From Deinococcus seoulensis (GTDB taxonomy: Bacteria; Deinococcota; Deinococci; Deinococcales; Deinococcaceae), in NCBI RefSeq assembly GCF_014648115.1, contig NZ_BMQM01000017.1, forward strand, positions 24,691 through 88,690: a stretch of 64,000 nt of DNA, given 5' to 3'. The position numbers and the translations under genes were made by a program. Below, piece after piece: positions 6,819 through 13,028 of the stretch (the stretch's first letter is position 1; each line of letters begins with the position of its first letter). Under the pieces are notes generated by a model. That model was not told where the DNA came from. It did no database searches and saw nothing but the letters and a program-made list of their open reading frames with translations.

Positions 6819-7094
6819 CTAGGCGTGAATCAGGAACCGGCCTTTGGTGACGTCGTCCTGGGTGATGGTGTCGGGGTCGATCTGGGCGATGCCGGGCCAG
6901 CTGATCTCCCAGACGCGTTTGCGACGGCCGATGGTCAGTAGGCCGTGGTGGGTCTGGACGGTCCACCAGGGATTGTCGGCGCGGACCTGGTCGTAGTCGG
7001 GGTGGTCGGGCCAGTACGCGTTGCGGATGGGCTGGTAGTCGCTGACCTCGAATCCGGCGAGGAGCATCAGCGCCTGCACCTGCTCGACCTTCAT
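6819..7094 (-). CDS. Small hypothetical protein ending at an amber codon
   Basis: 91 residues (MKVEQVQALMLLAGFEVSDY...). It has an aromatic-rich central part (YWPDHPDYDQ, NPWWTVQTHHG) and a terminal strand KGRFLIHA. The stop is TAG (6819-6821). The same frame then stays open for 30 more codons (LPDVLKYLTNLRTELTVLKL), ending at a TGA (6726-6728) that overlaps the GTG of the next gene. Either the longer protein was the ancestral product, or the extra segment is a separate short peptide. No family recognised. Confidence 0.6.
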   Translation of the reverse strand: MKVEQVQALMLLAGFEVSDYQPIRNAYWPDHPDYDQVRADNPWWTVQTHHGLLTIGRRKRVWEISWPGIAQIDPDTITQDDVTKGRFLIHA

Positions 7095-7229
7095 CTGTGC
7101 GCGGCCGTGATGACCGGCTGGGTTTTACTCGTGAATGCGTTCACAGGTCACTCCTGGCCGGCCAACAGGACCGGCGGGTCTTCATGAAACGTCGGATAAT
7201 CTCAGTTCGGCGATACACGCTGATCAGCT

Positions 7230-7793
7230 CTAGGAAAGGAGAGGCGGCCAGAGCTTCACCGCCTCACCCGCGTATGGAGTGTCCGCGTAGTACTCGAGGA
7301 ACAGGTCCTCCGCCCGGACGGTGCCCTCCCGGCCCGGCACCCAGAACGGGACGCTCCGGTCGATGCTGGACAGCTGCACCAGCGACGCGCCGCCCAGGCA
7401 CTCAGCCAGAGCCGTGAGGCTGGCCGCTGCGTAGAGTTCCAGCGAACCCCCAGGCATGAGCCGCATGAAGTACTGCACGCTCCCGGCGAGCCGGTCGAGG
7501 CGTTCGAGTTCCGCGACGATCAACGCCCCGGCGCGCACCACGTTGCGGCGGTGCGCGCCGGGCCTGAAGCTCGCGCGGTCCCAGGGCCACAGGACGCGGC
7601 CCAGGTCCGTTCCGTACCCATCCTCGGGATTTACGGGGCCGTGATCACCAGCGTGCGCGTACGCAGCGGCCGCGTCGGCCAGTTCGCCGGTCACGTGCTG
7701 ATCGTCATGTTCCGGCGTCCAGCCTTCCACCTGCACCTGCCGTTCCCGCTCATCGCGGATCAGGGCGAGGGCGCGCTCCGGAGCGGTCGTCAT
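7230..7793 (-). CDS. Hypothetical phage protein of the RDERERQ type
   Basis: 187 residues. The N-terminus ALALIRDERERQVQVEGWTP followed by HDDQHVTGELADAAAAYA is a segment seen in many phage proteins of unknown function. A Trp-rich WPWDRASFRPG motif follows, then helical AGALIVAELERLDRL. In related proteins the conserved part covers about the first 100 residues, and the C-terminal 80 vary. It overlaps the upstream gene by 4 bp. Downstream, 7095-7229 holds no convincing gene. Confidence 0.65.
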   Translation of the reverse strand: MTTAPERALALIRDERERQVQVEGWTPEHDDQHVTGELADAAAAYAHAGDHGPVNPEDGYGTDLGRVLWPWDRASFRPGAHRRNVVRAGALIVAELERLDRLAGSVQYFMRLMPGGSLELYAAASLTALAECLGGASLVQLSSIDRSVPFWVPGREGTVRAEDLFLEYYADTPYAGEAVKLWPPLLS

Positions 7794-8248
7794 GCGCTCA
7801 CCTCGGCCGGCGGGGCCATCACGCGCAGGCGGCCATCAGCGCCGGGTTCGAACACTACGCGGAACCCGTACAGCAGCGCCTCACTGTCACGGGCGCCATC
7901 GATCTCGCGGAGCTGGTCGATCAGGTGCGCGGTGACGGCCGCCGCCGCGCTGCCATCCAGGCCTTCCTTCACGAGCAGGTCCTGCTGGATCAGGCCGATC
8001 AGGTCCTCGTACATCACGCCGATGACCGGTTCGTCGAGCGTCGCAGCGACCTGCTGGGCCGTCATGCCCCACGCCTGCGCGGCATGGTCGAGCGCCGTCA
8101 TGGGATTGAGGACCGGGCCAGCCCAGTCACCCTCGTCGTTCGCTTTCAACCACCAGCGCGCGGCGGGGTACGCCGCGTCGAGGCGCAGCAGGTGTTCGGT
8201 CGTGATGGTCAGGTACGTCGCGGGTTCCGTGGCGTCGTGCGTGGTCAT
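7790..8248 (-). CDS. Hypothetical protein divergent from the integrase
   Basis: 152 residues starting MTTHDATEPATYLTITTEHL, with GGAG before the ATG. Mainly helical (MTALDHAAQAWGMTAQQVAATL, then LIGLIQQDLLVKEGL), with a C-terminal strand pair (YGFRVVFEPGADGRLRVM). It is the first gene of a leftward pair and is separated by only 26 bp from the divergent integrase start, so the two share a promoter region. Function unknown. Confidence 0.6.
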   Translation of the reverse strand: MTTHDATEPATYLTITTEHLLRLDAAYPAARWWLKANDEGDWAGPVLNPMTALDHAAQAWGMTAQQVAATLDEPVIGVMYEDLIGLIQQDLLVKEGLDGSAAAAVTAHLIDQLREIDGARDSEALLYGFRVVFEPGADGRLRVMAPPAEVSA

Positions 8249-8274
8249 GGGGGGCTCCTCTGTATGCTGCGTGT

Positions 8275-9246
8275 ATGAGTGGCCTGGAGTTGATGGCGTA
8301 CAACCTGGAATTGCAGGGCCGCGCGGACCGTGTCGGCAGCCAGGAACCGGACGTCCTCCGGAAGGACGCGCTGCGTGCCGCGCGGGACGTGGACGTGCCG
8401 GGCCTCTGGGCGATCACGGAGGCGTTCCTGGTCCTGCGGGGCGGCCGGGGCGCCCGCGTCAGCCTGCGCACCCTGGAGAGCTACGAGACCGGGTTGCGCT
8501 TCCTGGTGGAGTGGGCGGCCGGGGCGGGCATGAGCTTCATCCGGCCGAAACCGAACGACGGGTACCGGTACGTCCGGCACCTTGAAGCCAAAGGGCTCGC
8601 GCCGAGTACCGTCCGCGTCCGGCTGGCCGCCGCCCGGGCCGTGTTCGCCGCGCTGCGCTGGGCGGGCGCGACCGACGCCGCACCGTTCACGGACGTCCGG
8701 GCCGCGAGTGACCCCGTGCCCGCCTGGGAGAAACGCAAGCCCTACCCGGATAAGGACGTGCAGGCCCTGCTCGATCACGCGGACGAGCAGGAACGGGTGA
8801 TGGTGCTGCTCGGCGCGGACTGCGGGCTGCGCGTCACCGAGATGACCACGCTGCTGCGCGCGGACGTCCGCGCGGGCGGGGACCGGCCGTACCTGACCGT
8901 GACCGGCAAGCGCCAGAAGCGCCAGCAGGTGCCGCTCTCCCGGCGGGCGGAGGTGGCGCTCGTCGAGTGGATCCGCATGACCCCGTCCTACGGGCCGCAG
9001 GTCCTCACGCTCCGCAGTGGCCGCGCCGTCGAGCAGCGCGTCATGCAACTGTGCCAGCGCGCAGGCATCCCCTACCAGGGGCGGGAGGTGCACGGCCTGC
9101 GGCACACCGCCGGTACCCGCATGTACAAGGAAACGAAGGACGTTCTCGCCGTCCGGGACCACCTGCGGCACGCGAGCATCACGACCAGCGAAACGTACGT
9201 GAACTACGCCCGCGAAGGCGAGAAGGCCCTGAACCGCGACTGGTGA
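8275..9246 (+). CDS. Tyrosine recombinase / phage integrase
   Basis: 323 residues. Residues about 40-160 form the SAM-like core-binding domain; the catalytic domain follows. The six active-site residues are visible: Arg186 (CGLRVTEM), Lys212 (TGKRQKR), His273 and Arg276 (HGLRHT), His299 (DHLRHASI) and Tyr308 (SETYVNYA). It could integrate the element or resolve multimers of a plasmid form. No perfect attachment site could be identified by eye, although tRNA-like elements lie 1.3-1.9 kb downstream. The lack of an arm-binding N-terminal extension makes it more XerC/D-like in size. Confidence 0.9.
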   Translation: MSGLELMAYNLELQGRADRVGSQEPDVLRKDALRAARDVDVPGLWAITEAFLVLRGGRGARVSLRTLESYETGLRFLVEWAAGAGMSFIRPKPNDGYRYVRHLEAKGLAPSTVRVRLAAARAVFAALRWAGATDAAPFTDVRAASDPVPAWEKRKPYPDKDVQALLDHADEQERVMVLLGADCGLRVTEMTTLLRADVRAGGDRPYLTVTGKRQKRQQVPLSRRAEVALVEWIRMTPSYGPQVLTLRSGRAVEQRVMQLCQRAGIPYQGREVHGLRHTAGTRMYKETKDVLAVRDHLRHASITTSETYVNYAREGEKALNRDW

Positions 9247-9249
9247 GCG

Positions 9250-9396
9250 TTAGCCCTTCTTACCCCCGGGTTTCGGAGTGGGCTTAGGCTTGGGCTTGGG
9301 TGCCGGAGTATAGGTCGGGTTGGCTGTCGGCACCTGGCTCTTCTTACCTTCCTGTCTGGAGCCCTTCTCGGTGCCCCCTGTCTTTTTCGTCGGCAT
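9250..9396 (-). CDS. Small Lys/Pro-rich protein
   Basis: A 48-residue protein with a GAGGA ribosome binding site directly before its ATG at 9396. It begins MPTKKTGGTEKGSRQ and ends with a lysine-proline repeat (PAPKPKPKPTPKPGGKKG). The composition suggests an unstructured, nucleic-acid or envelope-associated tail peptide. It is convergent with the integrase, 3 bp from its stop. No homologue recognised. Confidence 0.6.
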   Translation of the reverse strand: MPTKKTGGTEKGSRQEGKKSQVPTANPTYTPAPKPKPKPTPKPGGKKG

Positions 9397-9407
9397 TCCT
9401 CATTCAA

Positions 9408-10133
9408 TCAGAACAGGGCGGCGAGCGGCGGCGCGATCAGCAACGCCATGATCAGTACTGCCAGCGGTAGCAGGAACCACTGTTGCCGCTCCACCTCCGC
9501 GAATCGGGCGTCCCGGGTTACCTTCATGGCCGCTCCACCGCTGATCCACGCCCCCTGCAGCAGATACAGCAGGTCCGAGTATGGCCGGTACCCGCGCAGC
9601 AGGACCTCCTGCTCGGCGTCCATCTCTGCCTGCGTCCACCCGATACCGCGTAGCGTGACGGGCCGGAGCGTTCGGCCCACCGACAGCAGCGTGGCCACGA
9701 TCAGTACGACGCAACCGATCTGGCCGATCACGTACCACAATGCCGGATCCTCCGGGCGAATGAAGCTCAGGATCGGCACGGCCGCCAGGGCGTACACGCC
9801 GTTCTGCTTGGCGCGCTCCTCCGCCAATTTAGAACTGGCGGACACCCGGTCGAACTCCGCTTTCGCGAAGTCCAGGAACTTCTCCGACGCCTCCTCCTGA
9901 AACGGGAGGCGTGGGAGCGGCACGGCGGGCGCGCCGACTGACACGTACGACGGCACGGGCAGCCTGTTGTGCTCGTCCACGTAGGCGAGCACGGCCTCAC
10001 TCAGCAGGGGCGCCAGTTGCTCCAGCACCTCGGCCTCCGTGCCAGCGGTCGCATGAACCCCAGGGAATTCCACGAACCGGCCAGAAACCTGATCACCGTT
10101 CCGGTGCAGTATCACTCCGAACACGAGCGTCAT
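9408..10133 (-). CDS. HicB-like domain fused to a membrane protein
   Basis: 241 residues from the ATG at 10133; the open frame extends further upstream but has no coding character there. Residues 1-60 (FGVILHRNGDQVSGRFVEFP, then TAGTEAEVLEQLAPLLSEAV) resemble the HicB antitoxin-type partial RNase H fold. Further on are two hydrophobic segments, about residues 120-150 (WYVIGQIGCVVLIVATLLSV) and the last 23 (WFLLPLAVLIMALLIAPPLA). A HicB-like domain tethered to a membrane module without an adjacent hicA is unusual. It overlaps the upstream gene by 4 bp, so the pair is probably one functional unit. Confidence 0.65.
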   Translation of the reverse strand: MTLVFGVILHRNGDQVSGRFVEFPGVHATAGTEAEVLEQLAPLLSEAVLAYVDEHNRLPVPSYVSVGAPAVPLPRLPFQEEASEKFLDFAKAEFDRVSASSKLAEERAKQNGVYALAAVPILSFIRPEDPALWYVIGQIGCVVLIVATLLSVGRTLRPVTLRGIGWTQAEMDAEQEVLLRGYRPYSDLLYLLQGAWISGGAAMKVTRDARFAEVERQQWFLLPLAVLIMALLIAPPLAALF

Positions 10134-10552
10134 CGTGGCCCCACTGTACTCTTGCCGAACAGGTTGCTGAAGAAGCGGGCGAGCGGGCCGGGAGCGTCTT
10201 TCCTCTGGATGGGTCCTGGTGGCTGCGGTGGCCGACCACCAAGGAGAGGTTCGTGCGGACGCGCTGGCCAGTTCAGGTCCAGCACGCCGGTCAGCGTGTT
10301 GCCCGCCTCCCAGACGGTGACGTCGTACCCGAGGCGGTGAAACACGACGGCGATCTCGTCGGTCAGGTCCGGCCGCGCGAGGTTCAGCTGGACGGACGTA
10401 CCCATGCGGGCGGCGGGCAGCACCCACTTCTCCAGCAGGACGGTCACCTGTTGTTCCGCTTCCACAGCGCGTGGCAGCTTCGGGTTGTGCTGGTCGTGGA
10501 TCCGTGTAGTGTTTTGCGCGGTCATCAGGTCCTTCGGGATCAGGCTGTTCAA
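10130..10552 (-). CDS. Hypothetical protein paired with the HicB-like membrane protein
   Basis: 140 residues beginning at TTG 10552, chosen because GGAGG lies 5 nt before it. The middle has a beta-alpha pattern (TSVQLNLARPDLTDEIAVVF, GYDVTVWEAGNTLTGVLDLN) and the C-terminus is Pro-rich with LARFFSNLFGK. Its untranslated leader contains the tRNA-like element ending 11 nt upstream. Role unknown. Confidence 0.6.
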   Translation of the reverse strand: MNSLIPKDLMTAQNTTRIHDQHNPKLPRAVEAEQQVTVLLEKWVLPAARMGTSVQLNLARPDLTDEIAVVFHRLGYDVTVWEAGNTLTGVLDLNWPARPHEPLLGGRPPQPPGPIQRKDAPGPLARFFSNLFGKSTVGPR

Positions 10553-10563
10553 GGTACCTCCTG

Positions 10564-10609
10564 TGGGCTCGGCGGCGGGAATCGAACCCGCTCGTGTGCC
10601 AGGGCCGAG
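10564..10609 (-). ncRNA. tRNA-like minihelix (acceptor stem and T arm only)
   Basis: The minus strand carries a perfect T arm GCGGG-TTCGATT-CCCGC (10591-10575), followed by acceptor strand CGCCGAG, one unpaired base and an encoded CCA (10566-10564). The only sequence able to pair with the acceptor strand is CTCGGCC (10609-10603, 6 of 7 pairs), which leaves an 11-nt linker instead of D and anticodon arms. It is either a decayed tRNA 3' half (possibly an attachment-site remnant) or a tRNA-mimic in the leader of the next gene. No full tRNA could be folded here by eye. Confidence 0.45.
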
Positions 10610-11629
10610 ATGTCAGCGGCCCGCTGCTGGATGCGGCGGGCCGGGATGAGTGACCGACTGAGGGGCAACGTGTTACATGGCCGGGACCTCCACGGTGGAC
10701 TTCGCCGGGTATCACCGCCGGCGCGGCTGTGGAACGGCCCCAGGACGGGACCGGTACTCGGGACGCGCCGGACCTCCCAGCGCGCCCCAGTGCAACAAGA
10801 GTGAAAGATGGCGATTGACGATAGCGGCAGGTGATTCCACGCGCTTCCCCGGTGGTGTGGGGGTTGCAGGCGCACGCCGCGCCTGCTCGGGTCCCGGCGT
10901 CTCTCCGCCTGACGGTCACGCTGCTCCCCGCGTCTGGGGTGACCTTCCCGGCGTGCAGGGCCGCGCTGGCGGTTCACTGCGGGTGGGGATGGCGGTCACG
11001 GGCGCGCACCAGGGCGGTGCGTTTCGACTGGTCCCCAGACCAGCCTGATGAAGTGCGGGGCGGGCAGGAATCGAACCTGCGTCTCCCCAGCCTCGGGCCG
11101 GGGCGCTCTCCCAACAGAGCTACCTCCCCACGCAGCGCCCCGTCCTGGCGGCGCTGATGGTGTAAGTGTTCGGGCCGGCGTATCGCGCCAGTTCACGCGC
11201 CCAGATCGGCCGGGCGCCAGCCTGCGCTTTGCTGCTCTCGGCCGCGCAGGTGGCCTCAACACTGGTCATCTCGGCGTCCAGGCCTGCCGTCTCCCCTGCT
11301 GTCTCGCGCCTGGGGAGTCAGGGCGCGCCGCGTTACGTCCAGCCGGAGATCTCAACAGCTGGACTGAACTTGGATCGGGTGGTGCTCACGCAACTGACGG
11401 GTATGGGCGGAGTCTGCGCGGACCTGACCCCAGTGGCGCACAGGGTGGGTTCCGCTTCGCGTCTCACCGGATCACGGGGATCCAGTCCCACCGTGAAGGC
11501 GGGCGGCAGTGCGGTCGATCACGTCCGTTGTCATGCGACTCGCCGGGCGAACCCGGCTGCAACTGTGGAGGAATGGACCCTGGTCGTCGGGGGCGGTCCG
11601 GGGTATCGCCCGTGGGATGAAACGAGAAG
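10610..11629. other. Gene-poor kilobase around the tRNA-like elements
   Basis: Apart from the two tRNA-like elements I see no convincing gene here. Open frames on both strands lack ribosome binding sites and have arbitrary composition, and one on the plus strand begins with the antisense of the tRNA-like gene. A 7-bp perfect hairpin, GGCCCGC/GCGGGCC, lies at about 10618-10642. The stretch may hold an attachment site or regulatory RNA. Confidence 0.4.
11057..11129 (-). tRNA. tRNA-like gene with an aberrant anticodon arm
   Basis: On the minus strand: acceptor GGGGAGG/CCGCCCC (one A-G mismatch), TA linker, D arm GCTC-TGTTGGGA-GAGC, and T arm GCAGG-TTCGATT-CCTGC, all at normal spacing in 73 nt. 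The anticodon arm (11103-11085) is 19 nt instead of 17. It can fold as CCCCG/TGGGG with a 9-nt loop, or as a longer stem with only CGA in the loop, and there is no U before any possible anticodon. CCA is not encoded (GCA is present). The amino acid cannot be assigned. Confidence 0.5.
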
Positions 11630-11660
11630 AGCCGCTCGGCCCTGAGTGCGGGCGGCGGCT
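11630..11660 (-). terminator. Terminator of the Cro-like gene
   Basis: On the minus strand, directly after the stop of the Cro-like gene, AGCCGC (11660-11655) pairs with GCGGCT (11635-11630) across a GC-rich loop and is followed by CTTCTCGTTTC. A moderate rho-independent terminator. Confidence 0.5.
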
Positions 11661-11902
11661 TACATGGCCTGTTGGGTTTCAGGGACTTCGTCGGTGATGT
11701 CCTCGGGTTTGACGCCGAGGTAGTCACAAAGGGAGCGGAAGGAGTTCCAGTCGAAGTAGGTGCGGCCGGGTTGTTTTTCCCACTGGCTGTAGCCCTGCCA
11801 GGTCATCTTGGCGGCGGCGGCAGCGGCAGATTTGGTGCCGTCACCGGCTTTTTCCCTGGCTGCCCGTAGGAGCTGGGGGTTGATCTGGCGGCGGGCGGAC
11901 AT
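11660..11902 (-). CDS. Xre-family regulator, Cro-like
   Basis: 80 residues with a helix-turn-helix at about residues 10-70: INPQLLRAAREKAGDGTKSA, then MTWQGYSQWEKQPGRTYFDW, then SLCDYLGVKPEDITDE. Transcribed divergently from the larger repressor, with operator dyads between them, the classic cI/cro arrangement. Its start (ATG 11902) is 9 bp from the operator at 11911-11927, so its own promoter overlaps that operator. A Cro-type role in lytic commitment is inferred from position. Confidence 0.75.
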   Translation of the reverse strand: MSARRQINPQLLRAAREKAGDGTKSAAAAAAKMTWQGYSQWEKQPGRTYFDWNSFRSLCDYLGVKPEDITDEVPETQQAM

Positions 11903-11910
11903 ACACCCAT

Positions 11911-11927
11911 CCTAAACTCAGTTTAGG
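11911..11927. promoter_or_regulatory. Lysogeny operator 1
   Basis: CCTAAACTCAGTTTAGG, a perfect 17-bp dyad immediately upstream of the Cro-like gene. The same core recurs at 12018-12034, 14511-14525 and 14541-14554, always next to a start of a regulatory or early gene. Confidence 0.7.
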
Positions 11928-11952
11928 AAATACGCAACAGGGTAACCTGCGG

Positions 11953-11966
11953 CTATTTCAAAATAG
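11953..11966. promoter_or_regulatory. Second dyad type in the divergent region
   Basis: CTATTTCAAAATAG is a perfect 14-bp palindrome between the two divergent regulators, unlike the main operator. It could be a site for a host factor or for the Cro-like protein. On the minus strand it includes TTGAAA, which resembles a -35 box. Confidence 0.35.
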
Positions 11967-12017
11967 TCACAACAGGCTTTATAGGGCGACTCCGCCCGCT
12001 GGGCGGCTAGTAGGCTA

Positions 12018-12034
12018 CCTAAACTCCGTTTATA
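12018..12034. promoter_or_regulatory. Lysogeny operator 2 at the repressor promoter
   Basis: CCTAAACTCCGTTTATA is one copy of the operator with changes in the right arm. It overlaps TATAGT (12030-12035), a likely -10 box for the repressor, whose ATG is only 7 bp further on. Binding here would give autoregulation of the repressor. Confidence 0.6.
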
Positions 12035-12042
12035 GTGCGGTC

Positions 12043-12612
12043 ATGGCACGGAGACGCACGGAACCCAATCAGAACGGCGCGGAAGCAGCCGACCTGACGG
12101 CGACCTCGTCCGTGAACCCCCAGGCCCTGCACCGCGGACTGAAACTCCAGGCATGGCTGGACCACCGAGGACTCCGCCAGGCCGACCTGGCACGCATGAC
12201 CGGACTGACCGAGATGACCATCTCGAAGTACGCCAGCGGCAAGACCGACATCGGCTCCATGCGCCCGGCCAGCATCACCAAGCTGCTTGACGGGATGTAC
12301 GTCAGCGACACGTGGGCCTGGAAGTACTTCGAGATTCCCGTCGAGCAGCGGAGCAGCTGGCGGTCGCTGCGGCAGGGGCGCATGGGTCCACCCGTAACGA
12401 CCGGCCCCGAAACGTTCCTGGCCGAGTTCCCCGTCCAGGGCAGCGGGTGGATGATCCCGGCGCAGAGCCTGCTGACCGTTGACCCTGCGGACACGGACGG
12501 CGGCCTGCAGATCGGGCAGTTCGGCGGAGGTTACTGGATCGCCAAAAAAGAAGAACAGCCGGCGGGGGCTGTTCTTCTGGGGCGCTTCATCAGCTCGGGT
12601 CCTCCCGCATAG
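12043..12612 (+). CDS. Xre-family phage repressor (CI-like)
   Basis: 189 residues. The helix-turn-helix lies at about residues 30-85 (GLRQADLARMTGLTEMTISKYASG, shown here in part as DLARMTGLTEMTISKY). The C-terminal half (residues about 120-185) has strands such as MIPAQSLLTVDP and YWIAKKEEQPAGAVLLGRF, recalling LexA/CI oligomerisation domains, but I do not see the Ser-Lys pair of an S24 self-cleaving peptidase. It faces the Cro-like gene across two operators. Its last 23 bp overlap the convergent gene ending at 12590, and that gene's terminator hairpin lies inside this coding sequence. Confidence 0.8.
   Translation: MARRRTEPNQNGAEAADLTATSSVNPQALHRGLKLQAWLDHRGLRQADLARMTGLTEMTISKYASGKTDIGSMRPASITKLLDGMYVSDTWAWKYFEIPVEQRSSWRSLRQGRMGPPVTTGPETFLAEFPVQGSGWMIPAQSLLTVDPADTDGGLQIGQFGGGYWIAKKEEQPAGAVLLGRFISSGPPA
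12544..12578 (-). terminator. Terminator of the TPR/peptide operon, inside the repressor gene
   Basis: A perfect 12-bp stem AGAAGAACAGCC/GGCTGTTCTTCT (12549-12560, 12567-12578) with a 6-nt loop. On the minus strand it is followed by six T, a textbook rho-independent terminator for the leftward operon ending at 12590. It encodes KKEEQPAGAVLL of the repressor on the other strand. Read-through would make RNA antisense to the repressor mRNA. Confidence 0.8.
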
Positions 12613-12790
12613 CCTGGAGGGCTTCACCTGCCCGCTCCATGGAATCCGGGTCGTTGAAGATCAGCCTGTAAAACCCGTTGTCCTCGACGGCATCGAAGGA
12701 GGCGGCTTTCCTGACTTCTTCCAGCTCGGTTGAACTCAGCAGAGTGGGGAGGGTGAGCTGCTTGTCGGGCATGTCGGCATTGTGAACCAA
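12590..12790 (-). CDS. Small hypothetical protein, last gene of the TPR/peptide operon
   Basis: 66 residues from TTG 12790, chosen because GGAG lies 6 nt before it; ATG 12772 is the alternative. Sequence: LTLPTLLSSTELEEVRKAA, then VEDNGFYRLIFNDPDSMERA and a terminal helix. It may be a small regulator or antitoxin-sized protein; no family is recognised. It ends 23 bp inside the convergent repressor gene. Confidence 0.6.
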   Translation of the reverse strand: MVHNADMPDKQLTLPTLLSSTELEEVRKAASFDAVEDNGFYRLIFNDPDSMERAGEALQAMREDPS

Positions 12791-12849
12791 AGCAGGCTCC
12801 TACGTTACGTTACTTACGTACAGCGACCCCGGAAGTAGTGACCGACGCG

Positions 12850-12981
12850 TCAGCACTCAGCGCAGGGGTCGTTCTTCACCACGGGCGGCTTGGTCGGGAC
12901 GGTCCCCGTACCCGCAGCCAGCACGCCGCTGGTGGCAGTCAGGAGGGCGAAGGCGGCGAGCATCAGCAGCGATTTCTTCAT
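12850..12981 (-). CDS. Small secreted peptide precursor next to the TPR gene
   Basis: 43 residues from ATG 12981, with GAGGG 3 nt upstream. It has a canonical signal peptide: MKK, hydrophobic SLLMLAAFALLTATSG, and a likely cleavage after VLA at about residue 22. The predicted mature part is only about 21 residues (AGTGTVPTKPPVVKNDPCAE plus a final Cys). The size and order (TPR gene, then secreted pro-peptide, same strand, 47-bp gap) match Phr and AimP signalling peptides of RRNPP systems. The two cysteines could instead form a disulfide in a small exported protein. Function is inference. Confidence 0.65.
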   Translation of the reverse strand: MKKSLLMLAAFALLTATSGVLAAGTGTVPTKPPVVKNDPCAEC

Positions 12982-13028
12982 ACCCTCAGGGTACGGGGTA
13001 GCCGGAAAAATAGCGATATCAACAGAGT

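Noticed and set aside
10564..10740. tmRNA or full-length class II tRNA at the CCA-ended T arm
   Set aside because: No matching 5' acceptor strand, D arm or tag-peptide frame could be found upstream within a suitable distance.
10130..10919. Upstream extension of the HicB-like gene to give about 503 codons
   Set aside because: The extension crosses the neighbouring gene and the tRNA-like element in a different frame and has random composition; ATG 10133 with a 4-bp overlap is the natural start.
11048..11620. Plus-strand frame starting MKCGAGRNRTC
   Set aside because: Its start is the antisense of the tRNA-like gene, a common false gene; the rest lacks coding character.
12043..12612. S24 self-cleaving peptidase domain in the repressor
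   Set aside because: The C-terminal domain looks LexA-like in outline but lacks the Ala-Gly cleavage site and the Ser/Lys pair by eye.
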